64,000 nucleotides of DNA, taken from Mugil cephalus. Its lineage: Eukaryota; Chordata; Actinopteri; Mugiliformes; Mugilidae. A program made the translations under genes and the position numbers. Shown in pieces: positions 45,687-57,722 of the stretch. The stretch covers positions 10,530,001 to 10,594,000 of the forward strand of contig NC_061772.1 in NCBI RefSeq assembly GCF_022458985.1, read 5' to 3'. The notes beneath the pieces are model-generated. The model did not search any database, had not been told where the DNA came from, and saw nothing but the letters and a program-made list of their open reading frames with translations. Every line of letters begins with the position of its first letter. Within the stretch, counting starts at the first letter, position 1.

Positions 45687-46859
45687 TGCCCCGTCTCCTC
45701 CTATCCACTCCCCCCTCTGGTAATGGACCGTCTGTATGAAGTTAATGGTCCCGACATTGCTAAATTGTTCAATTAAAAACAAAGTCAGTTCAAATCAGAG
45801 TCAGTGAGCTGGTAGTGAAGCACACTGCACCGTGTTTGACGTGTTCAAATTGTTACATTTATCAATACACTTTGTGAAATGGGCCAAATGGACATAGCTC
45901 AGAAATATAATGGCGCTGTTGTTTGGGGTTGTTTGCGATTAGCTTTTGTTTTGCAAAAGTCTCAATTAAGCCAGTGATGCATTAGCCCGGTCCACTGAAA
46001 ACCAGAGTTCAATCAAACGCTCAATCAAATATCTTTTCCTCATGAGAAATCAGAAATCACGGAGCATGTCATGAGCTGATTGATAAGCTTATTGATACGA
46101 CTGAATTTCGCCTACAAAGATATCTTCTGCTCTGTTTTCCCATTTTGTAACGATACAAACGCAGTCACACTGACAGCAACGTGTGCTAAACATTTGTTTT
46201 TGTTGGTAGGTTGCCTGATGCTGACATTTAGCCCAAGATGGAGAGGTGCAACTTTAAAGCCATCTTTATTTCCACACATAGAGTAAATAGTTACTATACT
46301 ACCTTTTAAACCTCTGATCTCCTCCAGTGTATCCACGTGTACGTATCACATCAGAAACACAATTAATGGGCTATGGACATGAATGTGTAGTTAACATTTG
46401 CACGCTCCTCTCACCGTGACTGTAGAGAAATTAGATAATTACTCTTTAACGCGGACACACTCCTCTGAATGTATCACCCAAATGAACAAACCATGGCAAC
46501 ACGTGAGACTCATTTGTTAGTCTGGTAGTCTGCTGGCATTTAACACCAGTGACAACGCTCAATAAGCTAAACAACAGGAACAGATTGAGTGGGAAAAGCA
46601 GCAGCAACAACAGCTACAAGGTCCTCTGAGGCAACCACAGGAGATCCAATGATCTGGACGATGTATAAAAAATGATACTTAGAATGCGGGCAAATGGTGT
46701 GAGTGTTCTTTGGTGTTTAGATGTTTCTTTCACAAATAAGAAACAGGTGACAAGGGTTCATCTGATTTTTTTCTGCTTTGCACGGTCCTCATTGAATCTC
46801 TTGGCTTCTAAGTGATCACATCTGGAGTAGGGAGACAAAGGGCCTTTATTGTTTGATTT

Positions 46860-46926
46860 TTAATATTTTTTTATTTAAAAAAATATTAGAAATCATTTAA
46901 TATATTTTTTTATTTAAAAAATATTG
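46860..46926. repeat. two adjacent AT-only near-palindromes
   Basis: AATATTTTTTTATTT/AAAAAAATATT (about 46862-46888) is followed by a near copy at about 46899-46924. Each can fold into a hairpin. The surrounding 130 bp are almost pure A/T. Confidence 0.7.
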
Positions 46927-49209
46927 ATTAAACTATTATTTTTATTAGATATAGATATTAGATATTAAATTAAATTTAAATATATTTTAAATGAAAAACA
47001 CACACCCACACACACTTCAAACCGGATTTGCTGCACACGGTGCTTGAATGTGTTCACTTGTTTTGTAAAAATCCATAATCTAATCATCTCTGTGCCCCCA
47101 TGGTCTCAGATTTACATACTGATTTCTCCACCAGCATCAGAAAGCAGTCATGTCCGTAGGAGACATTAATGCGTTCACGTTATTGTGAAGGTAAAATCGC
47201 TATCTGTGAGGTAATAGCGGCCTGTGCAAACGGTTTCTCTGAAAAGCTGTGACGGCCGCATTCACGTTTTCCAGTCGAGGGTCTCTCTCTCCCTCCGCTC
47301 ATTTTTTTTATAACAATAAAAAAATAAATAAATAAATAGATAGAATGTGATCTGACCACAGGTTCAGGTCAACTGCTCTGATAGCTCGTAATCTGTTCCC
47401 ATTTCCTCGAGGCCGCGCTGTAGTTTGACATTTCTGCATTGCTATCATATAATTGCTGCCAGATTAATTTGGGCTGCGGGGATGTATGGTTTGCACGGTG
47501 TGGAATCCCATTAAAATGTTGTCACCGAGTTGATCTTTTTCAACAGTTTCAGAAATTGGATCCCGTTTTCAGCTCAAAACAGTGCATTGGTAATGGGGTC
47601 ATGGCAAAGTTCATAAAGACCATGGTGCAGAGCAACAGCTCATAAATTGTTGGAGATAATAGTGGTCAAGTAGAAACGCAGGTTTGTGACCTCGGAGCAG
47701 CCGCTTTAAGACCAGGGCTCATTGTTATAGCTTCCATCACCTTCCACTTGTTTTGTTAGAACTGCTCGGGGGACAAAGTCAAGTATGTTTACTCTGTGAC
47801 AATACACTAATTTTTCCCTTTTCTTTCTTTTCTTTAAATTACAGAATAATGTCTGCTTAATAACATTTTGTCCACATGGTGTTACACAATTAGAACAAGA
47901 TATGGATTTTACCAGCAATCTCACAAAAATTATTAAAAAAGAAAGTGCAGCCAACTGTGACCATGGGGACATTCATTAAAATGCCATAATGCCATCTGAG
48001 CTGCAAACAGAAAATGAACACTTGATTTCCGCGTTGGCTCGCACACATGTTGCTTCATGGGGGAGGTATAAGTGACAAAGAGAAACAGGAGATGAACTTC
48101 CAGGAAAGAGGCTCAGAATCTGCTCATTTGGATGAATTTTCATGTAACAACTTTATGCTTAAAAAAAAAAACAGACACAATCTACAGTGTGAGCTGATTG
48201 CACAAGACACAACACCTCCCAGCTGGCTCGACGTGCCACGATGGGTCATGAGAGACAGTCAGCAAGCATACAGGGACAGATGGATAATTATGGCTCATTG
48301 TGATCCATTTTTGTCACTCTCAGACGGAAGAGAACAGATCTACATGTGTTTGTGTAGAAAAGGGTGATTTAAATGCAAATGAACATATTTGGATCTGACA
48401 GGTCGTGGCAGTTGTTTGATCGGGTTGATGTGTGGGAAGCTCTGGTTGACATGTTTTTCTTCTTTCTGCTGGAAATGTCACAGATCTCCATCTGTCATTT
48501 TGATTTTGTGGTGTTTCTAAAATGGTGGTGCTGTTTGAGAAAGCTCCTCTCTAGTACCTGAGATGTGAGTGGTCATTGTGCAACATCTGGGCTTTGGGAA
48601 AGTTGTCCTCAACTCATTTTAATCCCTGCCCCTCTGTTACTGCCTCCTATCGACTCAGTCCATCTTCGTAACCGTGGAAAGGCGTTGGGATAGAGGTTGG
48701 TACAGCGGCTGAGCAACAGGGACTGTTACACTGATTACAATCAGTGATGCAAATACAAAGATACCAATGATACTATACATGTAATTCAGGGCTTTAGTGG
48801 CTTCGCTTCACGCACATCAAACATGTTCTCTCTCTTTTAAAGCTCTTAATTACTGAGGTGAACATGACTGTGAAACTGAAAAGTTGTGATGTTAAATCTT
48901 TTATCCATTCATTTATAGACTTTTATCTAAGTTGTGTTGGGTAATTTCACTGCATGTGTTTGAGAAAAGCTGTAAACACACATATTAATAGCACAGTTTA
49001 CTTCTTAGCATGTGGTTCTTGATGTAAGGACCTTGCTAGGTATTATTTGATTGAGATATGAGGGGAGGTAAAGAGTTCCAGGACATTACTGAATGGTAGA
49101 TAACTGAGTGTTTGAGTGGGTTAGTTCTTGGAATTGAAGGTATCAAGTAACTAGAGCTGGCAGGTTATGTCTGAAAATATATAGATTGTCCGATTGAATA
49201 ATATGTTTC

Positions 49210-50127
49210 CAAAAAAAAAAAAAAAAAGAGACCAGGATGCTATAGACTAGCACTTCATGCTCAATACATGCAAAGCTAGTCTAGCTGCTCTGTTTCGAAC
49301 CAGTTGCAATTTACTGTATGTATTTCTATCTTCCTTGCTGTGCACCATATAACTGAACAGTATTGCAAATGACAGAAAACCAAGGTCTGTATTACCTTAG
49401 TGATCACCAAGGATGTCAAATAAGGAGAGCACTTTCAAGCCTCCTCCCATTTTGGACACAGTACTGTTAATGTGATCAAACCATCAAACAGTTCATCCAA
49501 CATTACACCAAGTAGTTTAGTTTTCTCGACCTGTTCTACTGCTGTTTCTGATACTGATAGACGTGGGTCACCAAAAAGCATACTTCTTGACCAGTTTAGG
49601 ACCACTTTGTTTTTTTTCACCCAGCCAGATGCCCTCTCTAGATCCTGATTCACAAGGGTTTCTAGTTCATTTATAGTCGAAGCAGTGCTGTATAATGTTG
49701 TGTCATCACCATACATTACCACCGTGGATTTTTTATTGTGAGAGGTAGATCATTTGTGCAAATAGAAATAAGTAAAGGGCCAAGGCAGCTCCCTTGTGAA
49801 ACTCCACAGTTGGTCTGCTTGCAGCTGGAAAGACTACCATTAACTCTGTGCAGTCTTTCAGGTAGACACCTTTCTGGGTGGAGATGGCATGTTCTCCCTG
49901 TGTCTGCGTGGGTTTTCTCCACCTCCCACCTCCAAAGAAATGCTCGTTAGGTTAATTGGTGATTCTATATTGACCCTGCAATAGATTGGCCATCTGTCCG
50001 CCTCTTACCCGTTGACAGCTGGGATAACCTCCAGCACCCCAGTGAGAATAAGTAGTAGAAGATGAGATGTTGTGATCTATGACATCTAAAGCAACACTGA
50101 AATCAAATGATACTGCGCCTACTATTT
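49210..50127 (-). mobile_element. truncated non-LTR retrotransposon (LINE), reverse transcriptase remnant
   Basis: Minus-strand pieces in order: GAVSFDFSVALDVIDHN (about 50120-50070), NCGVSQGSCLGPLLIS (about 49815-49765), then YGDDTTLYS and KTKLLGVMLDE (49722-49500), matching RT blocks with the Y-x-DD catalytic box. The downstream region keeps C-terminal fragments with frameshifts. A dispersed repeat module (49868-50064) interrupts the RT between the first two pieces. The poly-A tract at 49209-49226 on the plus strand marks one edge. The clade is likely CR1/jockey-like, on pattern only. Confidence 0.75.
49868..50064 (-). repeat. dispersed fish module (copy 2) inserted in the LINE
   Basis: The reverse strand reads CATCTTCTACTA, GGTTATCCCAGCTGTCAA, CACCAATTAACCTAACGAGC and GGGAGAACATGCCATCTCC, the same order as in other copies of the module. 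It separates two halves of the RT domain. Confidence 0.75.
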
Positions 50128-50128
50128 T

Positions 50129-50253
50129 CACCACAGGACACCCTCAGAAGGCCCATGTCCATTCTCTGATAAGAGTAAGAACTGTTTTGGAGGAACAAGG
50201 GAGACATACACAATATAAGGATGGTGGTCATAATGTAATGCCTGATCGGTGTA
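50129..50253 (-). mobile_element. Tc1/mariner-type end fragment (copy 2)
   Basis: Reverse complement of the left part of the element at 21431-21825: CCACAGGACACCCTCAGAAG, TTTTGGAGGAACAAGGGAGA and GGTGGTCATAATGTAATGCC, ending GATCGGTGTA. Only this end is present, directly abutting the truncated LINE. Confidence 0.75.
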
Positions 50254-50459
50254 CAGCAAAGTGGGTCACCAGATATTTATGGTGTAATTTGGTGCTTTGG
50301 GTCTTCCAGCCATCTTTCATTATTGCCTCTATCAGGAATGCATCTGTCCCTTTATCTGATATATTTGTTCATCCCTCATTTATCTCACATAGTTAAAATG
50401 ATCTTTGCGATGTGTTTTCAGCATACTCTCATTCTCATGTTTATCTTCTATAATCTTGC

Positions 50460-50585
50460 CCTCTATAGGGTTGCAGGGCACTGGAGCCTGTCCCAGCTGT
50501 CATTGGGTGAGAGGCAGGGTACACCCTGGACAGGTCTCCAGACTATCTCAGGGCTAACACACAGAGAGAGACAGACGTCAGAATG
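50460..50585 (+). repeat. dispersed fish module (copy 3, partial)
   Basis: GGGTTGCAGGGCACTGGAGC through GGCAGGGTACACCCTGGACA and CTCAGGGCTAACACACAGAG, the 5' half of the module seen in full at 28084-28380. Confidence 0.75.
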
Positions 50586-50599
50586 CCATAAGTCTGTGT

Positions 50600-51340
50600 A
50601 GTTGTTTACGTACTATCTCAAAGACTGCATGTTTCTTAAGTCCTGTAGGACTTATCCTACATGAAACTTATCTTTCTCTGGTCGTGATGATTTCAAACTT
50701 GACAAATCATGACAGACAACGTTCTCGTTTTAACTTGGGCTACAAATGTATCTGTATCTACTTTAGTTGTTAGAAGTTACATCTTGTTAACATGGAAATA
50801 TAATGAGAAAATATAAAGTTCTTATCCTTGAAGGTTGAATATGATTAGTGTCCTGTGGCGCTCTACCTGTGAGAACCCAGACTTGGACACACTGAAATAA
50901 AAGAGTGCCTAATGAGCTACACATGGGCACATTAACATGCAAGCAAGAGATCGAAAGGTCAGGTATTCAGGTGCCAAGCTGAATGTTTGCTTCAAATGAA
51001 TCTACTGAAGACCAATTACCTCCCTGCCTTTGACTCAGTGTCTTTTCTTTCTTTAATTCTGTAAGGGTGGCTTTGACCTTTGTTAAAAATGATGGTGAGT
51101 CAGGAAAACACCCAGGGCTTGCAACAAAGACGTCAGCGTTAGCTCCTTGATAAATGCATCTTACAGGCATACAACGTATACACTATACACACTCTGGAGC
51201 TGGAGTAACCAGAGGATGACATGTCACCACATTTTACATGTACAACAGTTGTCTAATTCTTTTATAAAAATGTGTCCCCAAACCGAAGATCACTTAAACG
51301 AATACAAGTAATAGATCAGTTACATAAATATACATAAATC
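50600..51340. other. intergenic stretch, nothing recognised
   Basis: No coding, RNA or repeat signal is visible in this stretch. Confidence 0.5.
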
Positions 51341-51690
51341 TCAAATCATCTTCTACTACCGTTTATCCTCACGAGGGACTCCAGCTCTGCTCCATCATTT
51401 GGTCCAGTCCTTCTTCTTAGTGCCGCCTCCCCAGCTCACCACAGCATAAAGAGTTCACTGGCTACGATAGAACATGTCCAGCAGCCTCCAGCAGATATTA
51501 AACAGTCTTAGTCTCCTGAGGAAATACAGACGGCTCTGACCTTTTTTGTATACTGCCTCTTGTATACTGTTAGGTGACCAGTCCAGTTTGTGATCCAGCT
51601 GTAGACCCAGGTATTTGTCGGTCTGAACCACCTCTACACGCTCCCCATTGATGGTTACAGGTTGTTCGTGGGACCCGGACTTCTGGAAAT

Positions 51691-51693
51691 CCA

Positions 51694-51779
<86 letters not shown>

Positions 51780-52938
51780 CTTTATTTATATAGTACATTT
51801 AAAAACCACAGGGGAAGCCAAAGTGCTTTACATTGGGACATAAAATAGGTTTAAGATTAAGATAAAAGGCATAAAAAACACAAACACAAAATCACTTCAA
51901 AAACAGACAAACGAAACAAGCAAAGAAAAAGAATAAAGGAACAAACAAGCTCACTGCAAGTGCTTTTTAGCCAATGACAGACAAACATTAAGGTAAGTTA
52001 AAGGCGAGGGAGTAAAAGTGCGTTTTTAGAAGACATTTGAAAACAGGAAGCGAGGAGATCTGTCTGACATTTAAAGGGAGGTGATTCCAAAGCTTGGGTG
52101 CAGCAATGGCAAATGCTCCGTCACCTCTGAGCCTCAGCCTTCTTTTAGGGATTGTCAGCAACATCTGGGCGGCTGATCTTAGGGATCGGGATGGGCAGTA
52201 AGGCTGAAGCAAATCAGATAAACATGGTGGAGCAAGGTTGTTCAAGCATTTAAAAACAAATAACAAAAGTTTAAAATTGATTCTGTGGTACACAGGGAGC
52301 CAGTGTAGGGACTCCAGGACAGGAGTGATGTGCTCACGTCTGCGGGTCTAGGTTAGCAGGCGTGCAGCAGAGTTCTCCACAAACTGCAGATGGGCAAGGG
52401 AAGCCTGGCTGATCCCTGTGTACAAGGAATTGCAGTAATCAAGACGAGTCGTAATAAAAGCATGGATTGATTTCTCCAAGTCAGGTCTTGATAAAATGGG
52501 TTTCACTTTTGCTATTTGACGCAGTTGATAAAAGCTTTTTTGTATTACACCACCATCTGTTTCTCAAATTTAAAATCAGAATCAATCTTGACCCCCAGAT
52601 TAGTGACACAGTCCTTGAGATACAACGACAGAGAGCCAAGCTCAACATTGGGGGGAGAATAACAACTTGGTCCGAACATCATTACTTCAATTTTGTTCTT
52701 ATTAAGAGTAAGACAATTTAATGAGAGCCAAGCTTTACTGTCGTTAAGACAGTCTATGAGTGGTTGGACTGAGTGGGCATTGTTTTGTGCCAATGGAAGA
52801 TAGATCTGGCAGTCATCGGCATAAAAAGGAAATGAGATACTGTGTTTCCTAAAAACAGAACCGAGGGGGAGTAAGCAAAGAATGGTAACAGCTGATTGTA
52901 GACAACCTTCTCTAAAATTTTGGAAATTTTGGAAATTT
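51691..52938 (-). mobile_element. 5'-truncated L2-like LINE with (ATTG)n 3' tail
   Basis: Minus-strand RT starts mid-domain (LPLGSVFRKHSISFPFYADD, about 52870-52800, with the YADD box). It continues through NKNKIEVMMFGP and ends with the C-terminal region LLFVFKCLNNLAPPCLSDLL (about 52270-52200) and RLRLRGDGAFAIAAPKLWNH. The 3' end is a tetranucleotide tail (51694-51779), as usual for fish L2 elements. The putative target-site duplication TGGAAAT is at 51684-51690 and 52939-52945. Frames are broken. Confidence 0.8.
51694..51779. repeat. (CAAT)n tetranucleotide tract
   Basis: About 21 uninterrupted tetramers; on the minus strand this is the ATTG tail of the L2-like LINE. Confidence 0.95.
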
Positions 52939-53340
52939 TGGAAATGTATGTCTTTAGTTTTATCTGAATTGATCATAAGGTGGTTCGCTGTGCACCATAG
53001 ATGAACTTGTTCTCCCAGTCCTGCCCATCCCTTCCCCCAATTGCCGTGTTGTCTGAATATTTCTGCAGGTGAACTGACTCTGTGTTATAATTGGAGTCCG
53101 AGGTGCACAGGGTGAATTTGACGGAGGAGGCCACAGTCCTCTGTGGTGCTTCCAGTGCTGCTGACCATAATCCTGGATGTGCAGTTCCCCAACCTGAGAG
53201 ACTCCCAGAGGTCTCCCAGTGAGACAGTCCACTATCCAGGAAATGAGGTGTGAGTCCACTCCTACTCCTCTATTAGCTTTTCCCTCAGGACCAGGGGCTG
53301 GATGGTGTTGAATGTGCTGGAGAAGTCGAAAAACACACAA

Positions 53341-54605
53341 AAAGCAAATAGATGTGATCTGAACTATGAGCTGTAATCAGAAACAGAGAAATAATCAATA
53401 TTTAGGAGATAACATTTTTGACACTGAGTAAAACACACTGCAATCTGATAATTAGTTTTTCTATGACATCTAAACAAACAGTTTAATCCCTGTCTGTTGG
53501 TTTGTCTTGTCTCAGTTCTCAGTGCTTCAATCTGAATCTCCCCGCAGCTAAAAATAGTTTGTGTTGAGTGTTATGTTACATTCAAAACTAATCTTAGAAC
53601 ACTCTAGTTAATTAACCATAGCATTTAGTACAATATTAAGGATACAGTGCTGTTGATTCCAGGGAATAAAGAGGAATATGGCAAACTAATTAAAATAAAT
53701 GCTGCAGTGCTTCTTGCCAACCAGTACGACTCAACCTTAGTCTTATGTTTGGGAGGACTGTGGAGAAGAAAATAGTCGAAGGTTCACATCCATGGCTGAG
53801 GTGCCTTGAACAAGTATCTAACCACCCAACTGCTCCCCAGGGGCTGCACAGATGACAAGCCATTGCTCTGGGTGTATGCACTACTGTGTGAATGGATAAA
53901 TGGGCAAAAATGCAGTGCTCTAGTGTGATATCCAAAACCGTTGACACAAACTTAACAAGAGAAACTCACCTCTTGTTTAATTCAGAACTCAACGGCAAAA
54001 TGTCTTCAATAAGTCTGTTAACCTTGTTTCAGCTCTCTTTTTTCCTGGATATACCATGACCAGGCCAACGGAGAACCTACACACACTCTAGTATAATCTT
54101 GTGTTCATTCTTACTTCTAAATAGCTTCTGGAACATGTATTTATACTGTAGTTTAATGCACAGTGTAAACACACGAGACACTGACATATTCAGCCGAGGC
54201 CCCTGATAGCAAACTCTTATTAACAGCTTTAATTTACTTTCCCTTTTTCATCGTATGTTTGTCTGACAGCTGAGGACACAAACCATAAATCAGTGCTGAA
54301 ACAAGGTGCCACACTCTGTGTTTCTGTTGCGTTAAAATACACTTTAATGTCAGCCCGAGTGGATAGAAGTGTGGGGTGGTGTGTTAAGGATCTGTCACGC
54401 TTGTATATAAAGTTTACATGGTGGCTGCCCTGGTCTCAGTTCTGCTACATGTGGGCCCCCCGCTGGTATGTTATTGTGTGTCCACACTGAAACACTGGAC
54501 CTTAATCCTCATGTCTAAACAAACAACCCATGTAAGGTATCTCTGGTATTTTTCAGAAGCCTGACAAAAAGTGGCACAAAGGGACACATGAAGCTGTACA
54601 GTTAA

Positions 54606-54641
<36 letters not shown>

Positions 54642-55274
54642 GTGTGTGTGTGACCTCGGGTTAACTGGATATATACTGTCATCTCTAGGACAGCCGCTGC
54701 AAGTGCTAATGTGTTAAATTCTGACCACAGAGAAGGAGACATTGTGATTTGTTAGTAGTTTGACAAAATCATCTTAAGCTTTCCCCTGTTTCAGTTTTTT
54801 AAACCTGTTAATAACAACATGATCTGATTTAAACTGATGAAATAACTCCAGAAAACGTTTCTTTGGTCTTGTTTCTCTGTTTTATTTCCCGCCCAGTATG
54901 TGGCAGCAGAGCTCTATGAGGAAACGGGACTGAGTCCATTGTGTGTCTCACAACACTGAGTTGCCATGTCTGTCTGACATAAGCGCCTTTGCAAATTGTA
55001 CAGCTTGCATTTCCTAACGTCAATTTCCTTACTCACGTTAACACAGTTTTCTTTTCTCTTTTTACTTCAGCTTCTACTTGTTTACTTGCCATTTTTGCTC
55101 ATTTTTGGACAGAGAAACACATCAATACATCCGACCCACCCTACGGTATTAATTATACAGTGATTCATTTTAACGCGTATAATTTAATTTAAATGCTTGA
55201 TTAATCTGTTTAATATTTTAACAGATACAAAGACAGAAAGTAAAAGCCGATCTTGCAGGTAGGGGGACCGTTTG
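53341..55274. other. intergenic region upstream of the zinc-finger gene
   Basis: Holds a fish dispersed repeat (about 53775-53910, with AACTGCTCCCCAGGGGCTGC) and (TG)n at 54608-54652. Nothing else is recognised. Confidence 0.6.
54608..54652. repeat. (TG)n microsatellite with one CG interruption
   Basis: About 22 TG units, interrupted once by GCG near 54637. Confidence 0.95.
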
Positions 55275-55382
55275 ATGGTTGACATTACTTGTTTCTCTCT
55301 CGGTATATGGCAACCCATGGACCAGCTCTCCGCTGTCAGCCCGTCAAAACACAGACTCAAGTCTCCTATGTCACCCGCGGAA

Positions 55383-57722
55383 ATGTCCAGAACCGAAAAG
55401 CTAAGAGCTTTGGTCAATGACCGACTGAAAGTGGCCGCTGAGGAAATATTCAGCCTTTTTGAAAAAACTATTAAAGAGTACGAGGAGGAAGTTTTCCATT
55501 CAAAGCAGGAGGTGGAGCAGCAGCAGCAGCAGCGAAGCGTGGCCGCATGGAAAGGTAACCTCTAAACCTCCGACACAAATACTGACATAGTGTTTAGTAG
55601 AAACAAGACGCACTCCAGCCTCCAGTGTGACAATCCCTTCATACTAACCAGTTACACAGGAGAAAGTATATAGCGCCATTTTGCATCCGTGAAAGAGGGA
55701 GTGGGATGCAAAATGGCTGTCAGTGGCAAAGTGGCACTAAAAACCAAACTCCACGTGAGGAGGGTGACAAAGCCTTTTTACTTAAGTAGCCTATCTTCTA
55801 CAGTTTGGAGAAGAATAAGGATTAATACAGTGGGGAAATGAAAGCTGAGGCTTTCCATGTAAGTCACCCACTGCTGATGGTGATGCATGTTTTTACAATT
55901 TGCCTTTTTTTAATTTTCAAATTAAAATGATAAACCAGACTGGGTTCTGGTTCATCTTAGACATATACTTATTATTGTTATTGTTATTGAGCAGAATAAA
56001 ACAAATATTCCCATCAATCCACTCTCAGTAATCCACACTACCACAGTTAAAAAGCTGATATTGAGCAAGTTATTGAGTGATCTATCTGCATTCAGACCTT
56101 TAAGTCTATACTTAGACATAGAACTCCTTTAGCAGCCATTGCAGCTTTTGAGGCATCTTGATTTATATCTTCTGAATATTGGCTGGACCATCGAAGACCA
56201 GTCAGCGGTAAAAAAAAATTGTTTTATATCCTTACCCTGCTATATGCCATGTCACAGTTTCATCATTGAGATCTTCTTTGGACTCCGATTTTGTCCTGGC
56301 TCAGGAATGTGTCTTTATAAACATTGTCCAATTTGTTTATTTCGACACACCTGGATTAGACCAATCAGTTCATGGCATCTAAGAGATAATTAAAATGATT
56401 TAAGATGTTTGTGTCACAGCGGGATATCTGGATACTTCCACAAACTACAGTTTTTCACAGTTTTACATTTTTAATTAAGTTGGCAAAAAAAATAATAAAA
56501 ACATTTATTTATTTATTTCAAATTAAATGCTTTAAACAATGCTGAGAACATCATCACACCTGTACAGAAAATCTTTATGCTGTATGAACAAATGACACGA
56601 CATAATAACCACAATTCTGATGTTGGTATATACTGACTGAGACACATTTCAGTACCCACATGTGTAGATCTATTTTTATATATATGTGTTTGTAGGCAAA
56701 ACCTTCATTATTATTATTTGTTGAAGCTAAAACTATCATTTTCTGCTGTATGATATTTTCCAGCCCCTCTACAGCTCTTTGTCCAGGAAGTGGATATTCC
56801 TGCTGAGCAGGATCACTGTGAGAAGATGACTGATCTGTGTGAGGATGATAAAGATTTACCACACATTAAAGAAGAACCGGAAGTAGAACTGTGGACGATG
56901 GATGAGGCCGGTGAAAAGCAGGAGGAGGCCGAAATCAAAGACACCATGTTCAATATAATTTACGTGCAGAGAAGTGATGAGGATGGAAAACATTTACCTC
57001 AACAGAGTCAAATAGCTGATAATGAAGTGGGAGACCCCTTTTCCAGCTGCTCATTTCAACCAGTTAAAGAAGGCTTTGGTGCATCTGAGCCAAGCAACAA
57101 ATGTCAGATGAGTGAAGTAAGTGACGATGAATCAAGAGACAGTGGTGGACGTCGATCATCTATGAACACGGAGAAACCACAGAAAACTGGGGAGACGTCA
57201 GACAGGCCGTACACCTGCAGCATTTGTAAAAAGAATTTCAGGATTAAATCTATTTTGACTCGTCACATGAAGACGCACACAGGCGAAAAACCCTACGGCT
57301 GTAGTGTTTGTGGTAAAAGCTTCATCCAGCGCTCCTATCTGCAAACGCACATGAACTCTCACTCTGGGCAGAAACCGTACACGTGTAGTTTTTGTGGCAG
57401 AGGGTTCACGCAGGTCGGAAACATGAATGCCCACATACGGATTCACAAAGGAGAAAAACCGCACGGCTGTACTGACTGTGGTAAGAGCTTCAGGGAGAAA
57501 GCCGACCTAATCAAGCACATGATAATTCACACCGGAGAGAAACCTTACAGCTGCACTGTGTGTGATATGAAATTCAGCGCTCAGTCTAATCTGACCCGTC
57601 ACATGAAGGCTCACTCTGGGGAGAGGCCGTACAGCTGCACTGCCTGTGGGAAAAGATTCGTCCGACGTTCTCATTTAATCAGTCATATGAAGACTCACAC
57701 AGGAGAGGACCCCCAGACTTGA
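55383..57722 (+). CDS. fish-type C2H2 zinc-finger protein, six fingers, two exons
   Basis: Probable DNA-binding nuclear protein. Exon 1 is 55383-55554 (donor AAAG|GTAACC, phase 1); exon 2 is 56764-57722 (acceptor TTTTCCAG). Residues 1-50 carry the helical N-terminal module common to a large fish C2H2 family (SRTEKLRALVNDRL, EEIFSLFEKTIKEYEEEV), ending in a run of five Gln. Exon 2 opens with that family's acidic spacer (DLPHIKEEPEVELW). Six tandem C2H2 fingers follow (residues about 207-372) with TGEKPY-type linkers; finger 6 ends the protein (376 aa). Start chosen by family alignment; in-frame ATGs at 55275 and 55317 could add 36 or 22 residues. No KRAB domain. The exact orthologue is not identifiable, as this family expands lineage by lineage. 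Confidence 0.88.
55555..56763 (+). other. intron of the zinc-finger gene
   Basis: A 1.2 kb GT-AG intron in which no repeat or gene is recognised. Confidence 0.8.

Larger units (their letters stand above)
42660..49209. other. intergenic region
   Basis: A 6.5 kb stretch with (CA)n at 45652-45683, AT hairpins at 46860-46926 and an (AAAT)n-like run at 47318-47342. The open frames lack family resemblance. I see no gene here. Confidence 0.65.
51380..53340 (-). mobile_element. Rex1/CR1-like LINE fragment, split by a younger L2-like insertion
   Basis: The upstream half (53340-52947) keeps FRLLQHIQHHPAPGPEGKA-, SHLISWIVDCLTGRP- and MINSDKTKDI-like RT pieces. The downstream half (51690-51380) resumes with DFQKSGSHEQPVTINGERVE, YLGLQLDHKLDW and LYFLRRLRLFN, the usual continuation of the same RT. 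Everything from about 51691 to 52938 is a foreign insertion. The fragment is frameshifted and truncated at both ends, so it is inactive. Confidence 0.75.

Noticed and set aside
48047-48367. 106-aa frame in the intergenic region
   Set aside because: No domain, no neighbouring exon or splice support.
51694-51779. Regular repeat array that might resemble CRISPR spacing
   Set aside because: Pure tetranucleotide tract without spacers; it is the 3' tail of an L2-like LINE.
38784-55274. neurog3 or another neighbour expected from the human locus
   Set aside because: No bHLH or other recognisable coding exon found in either strand here.
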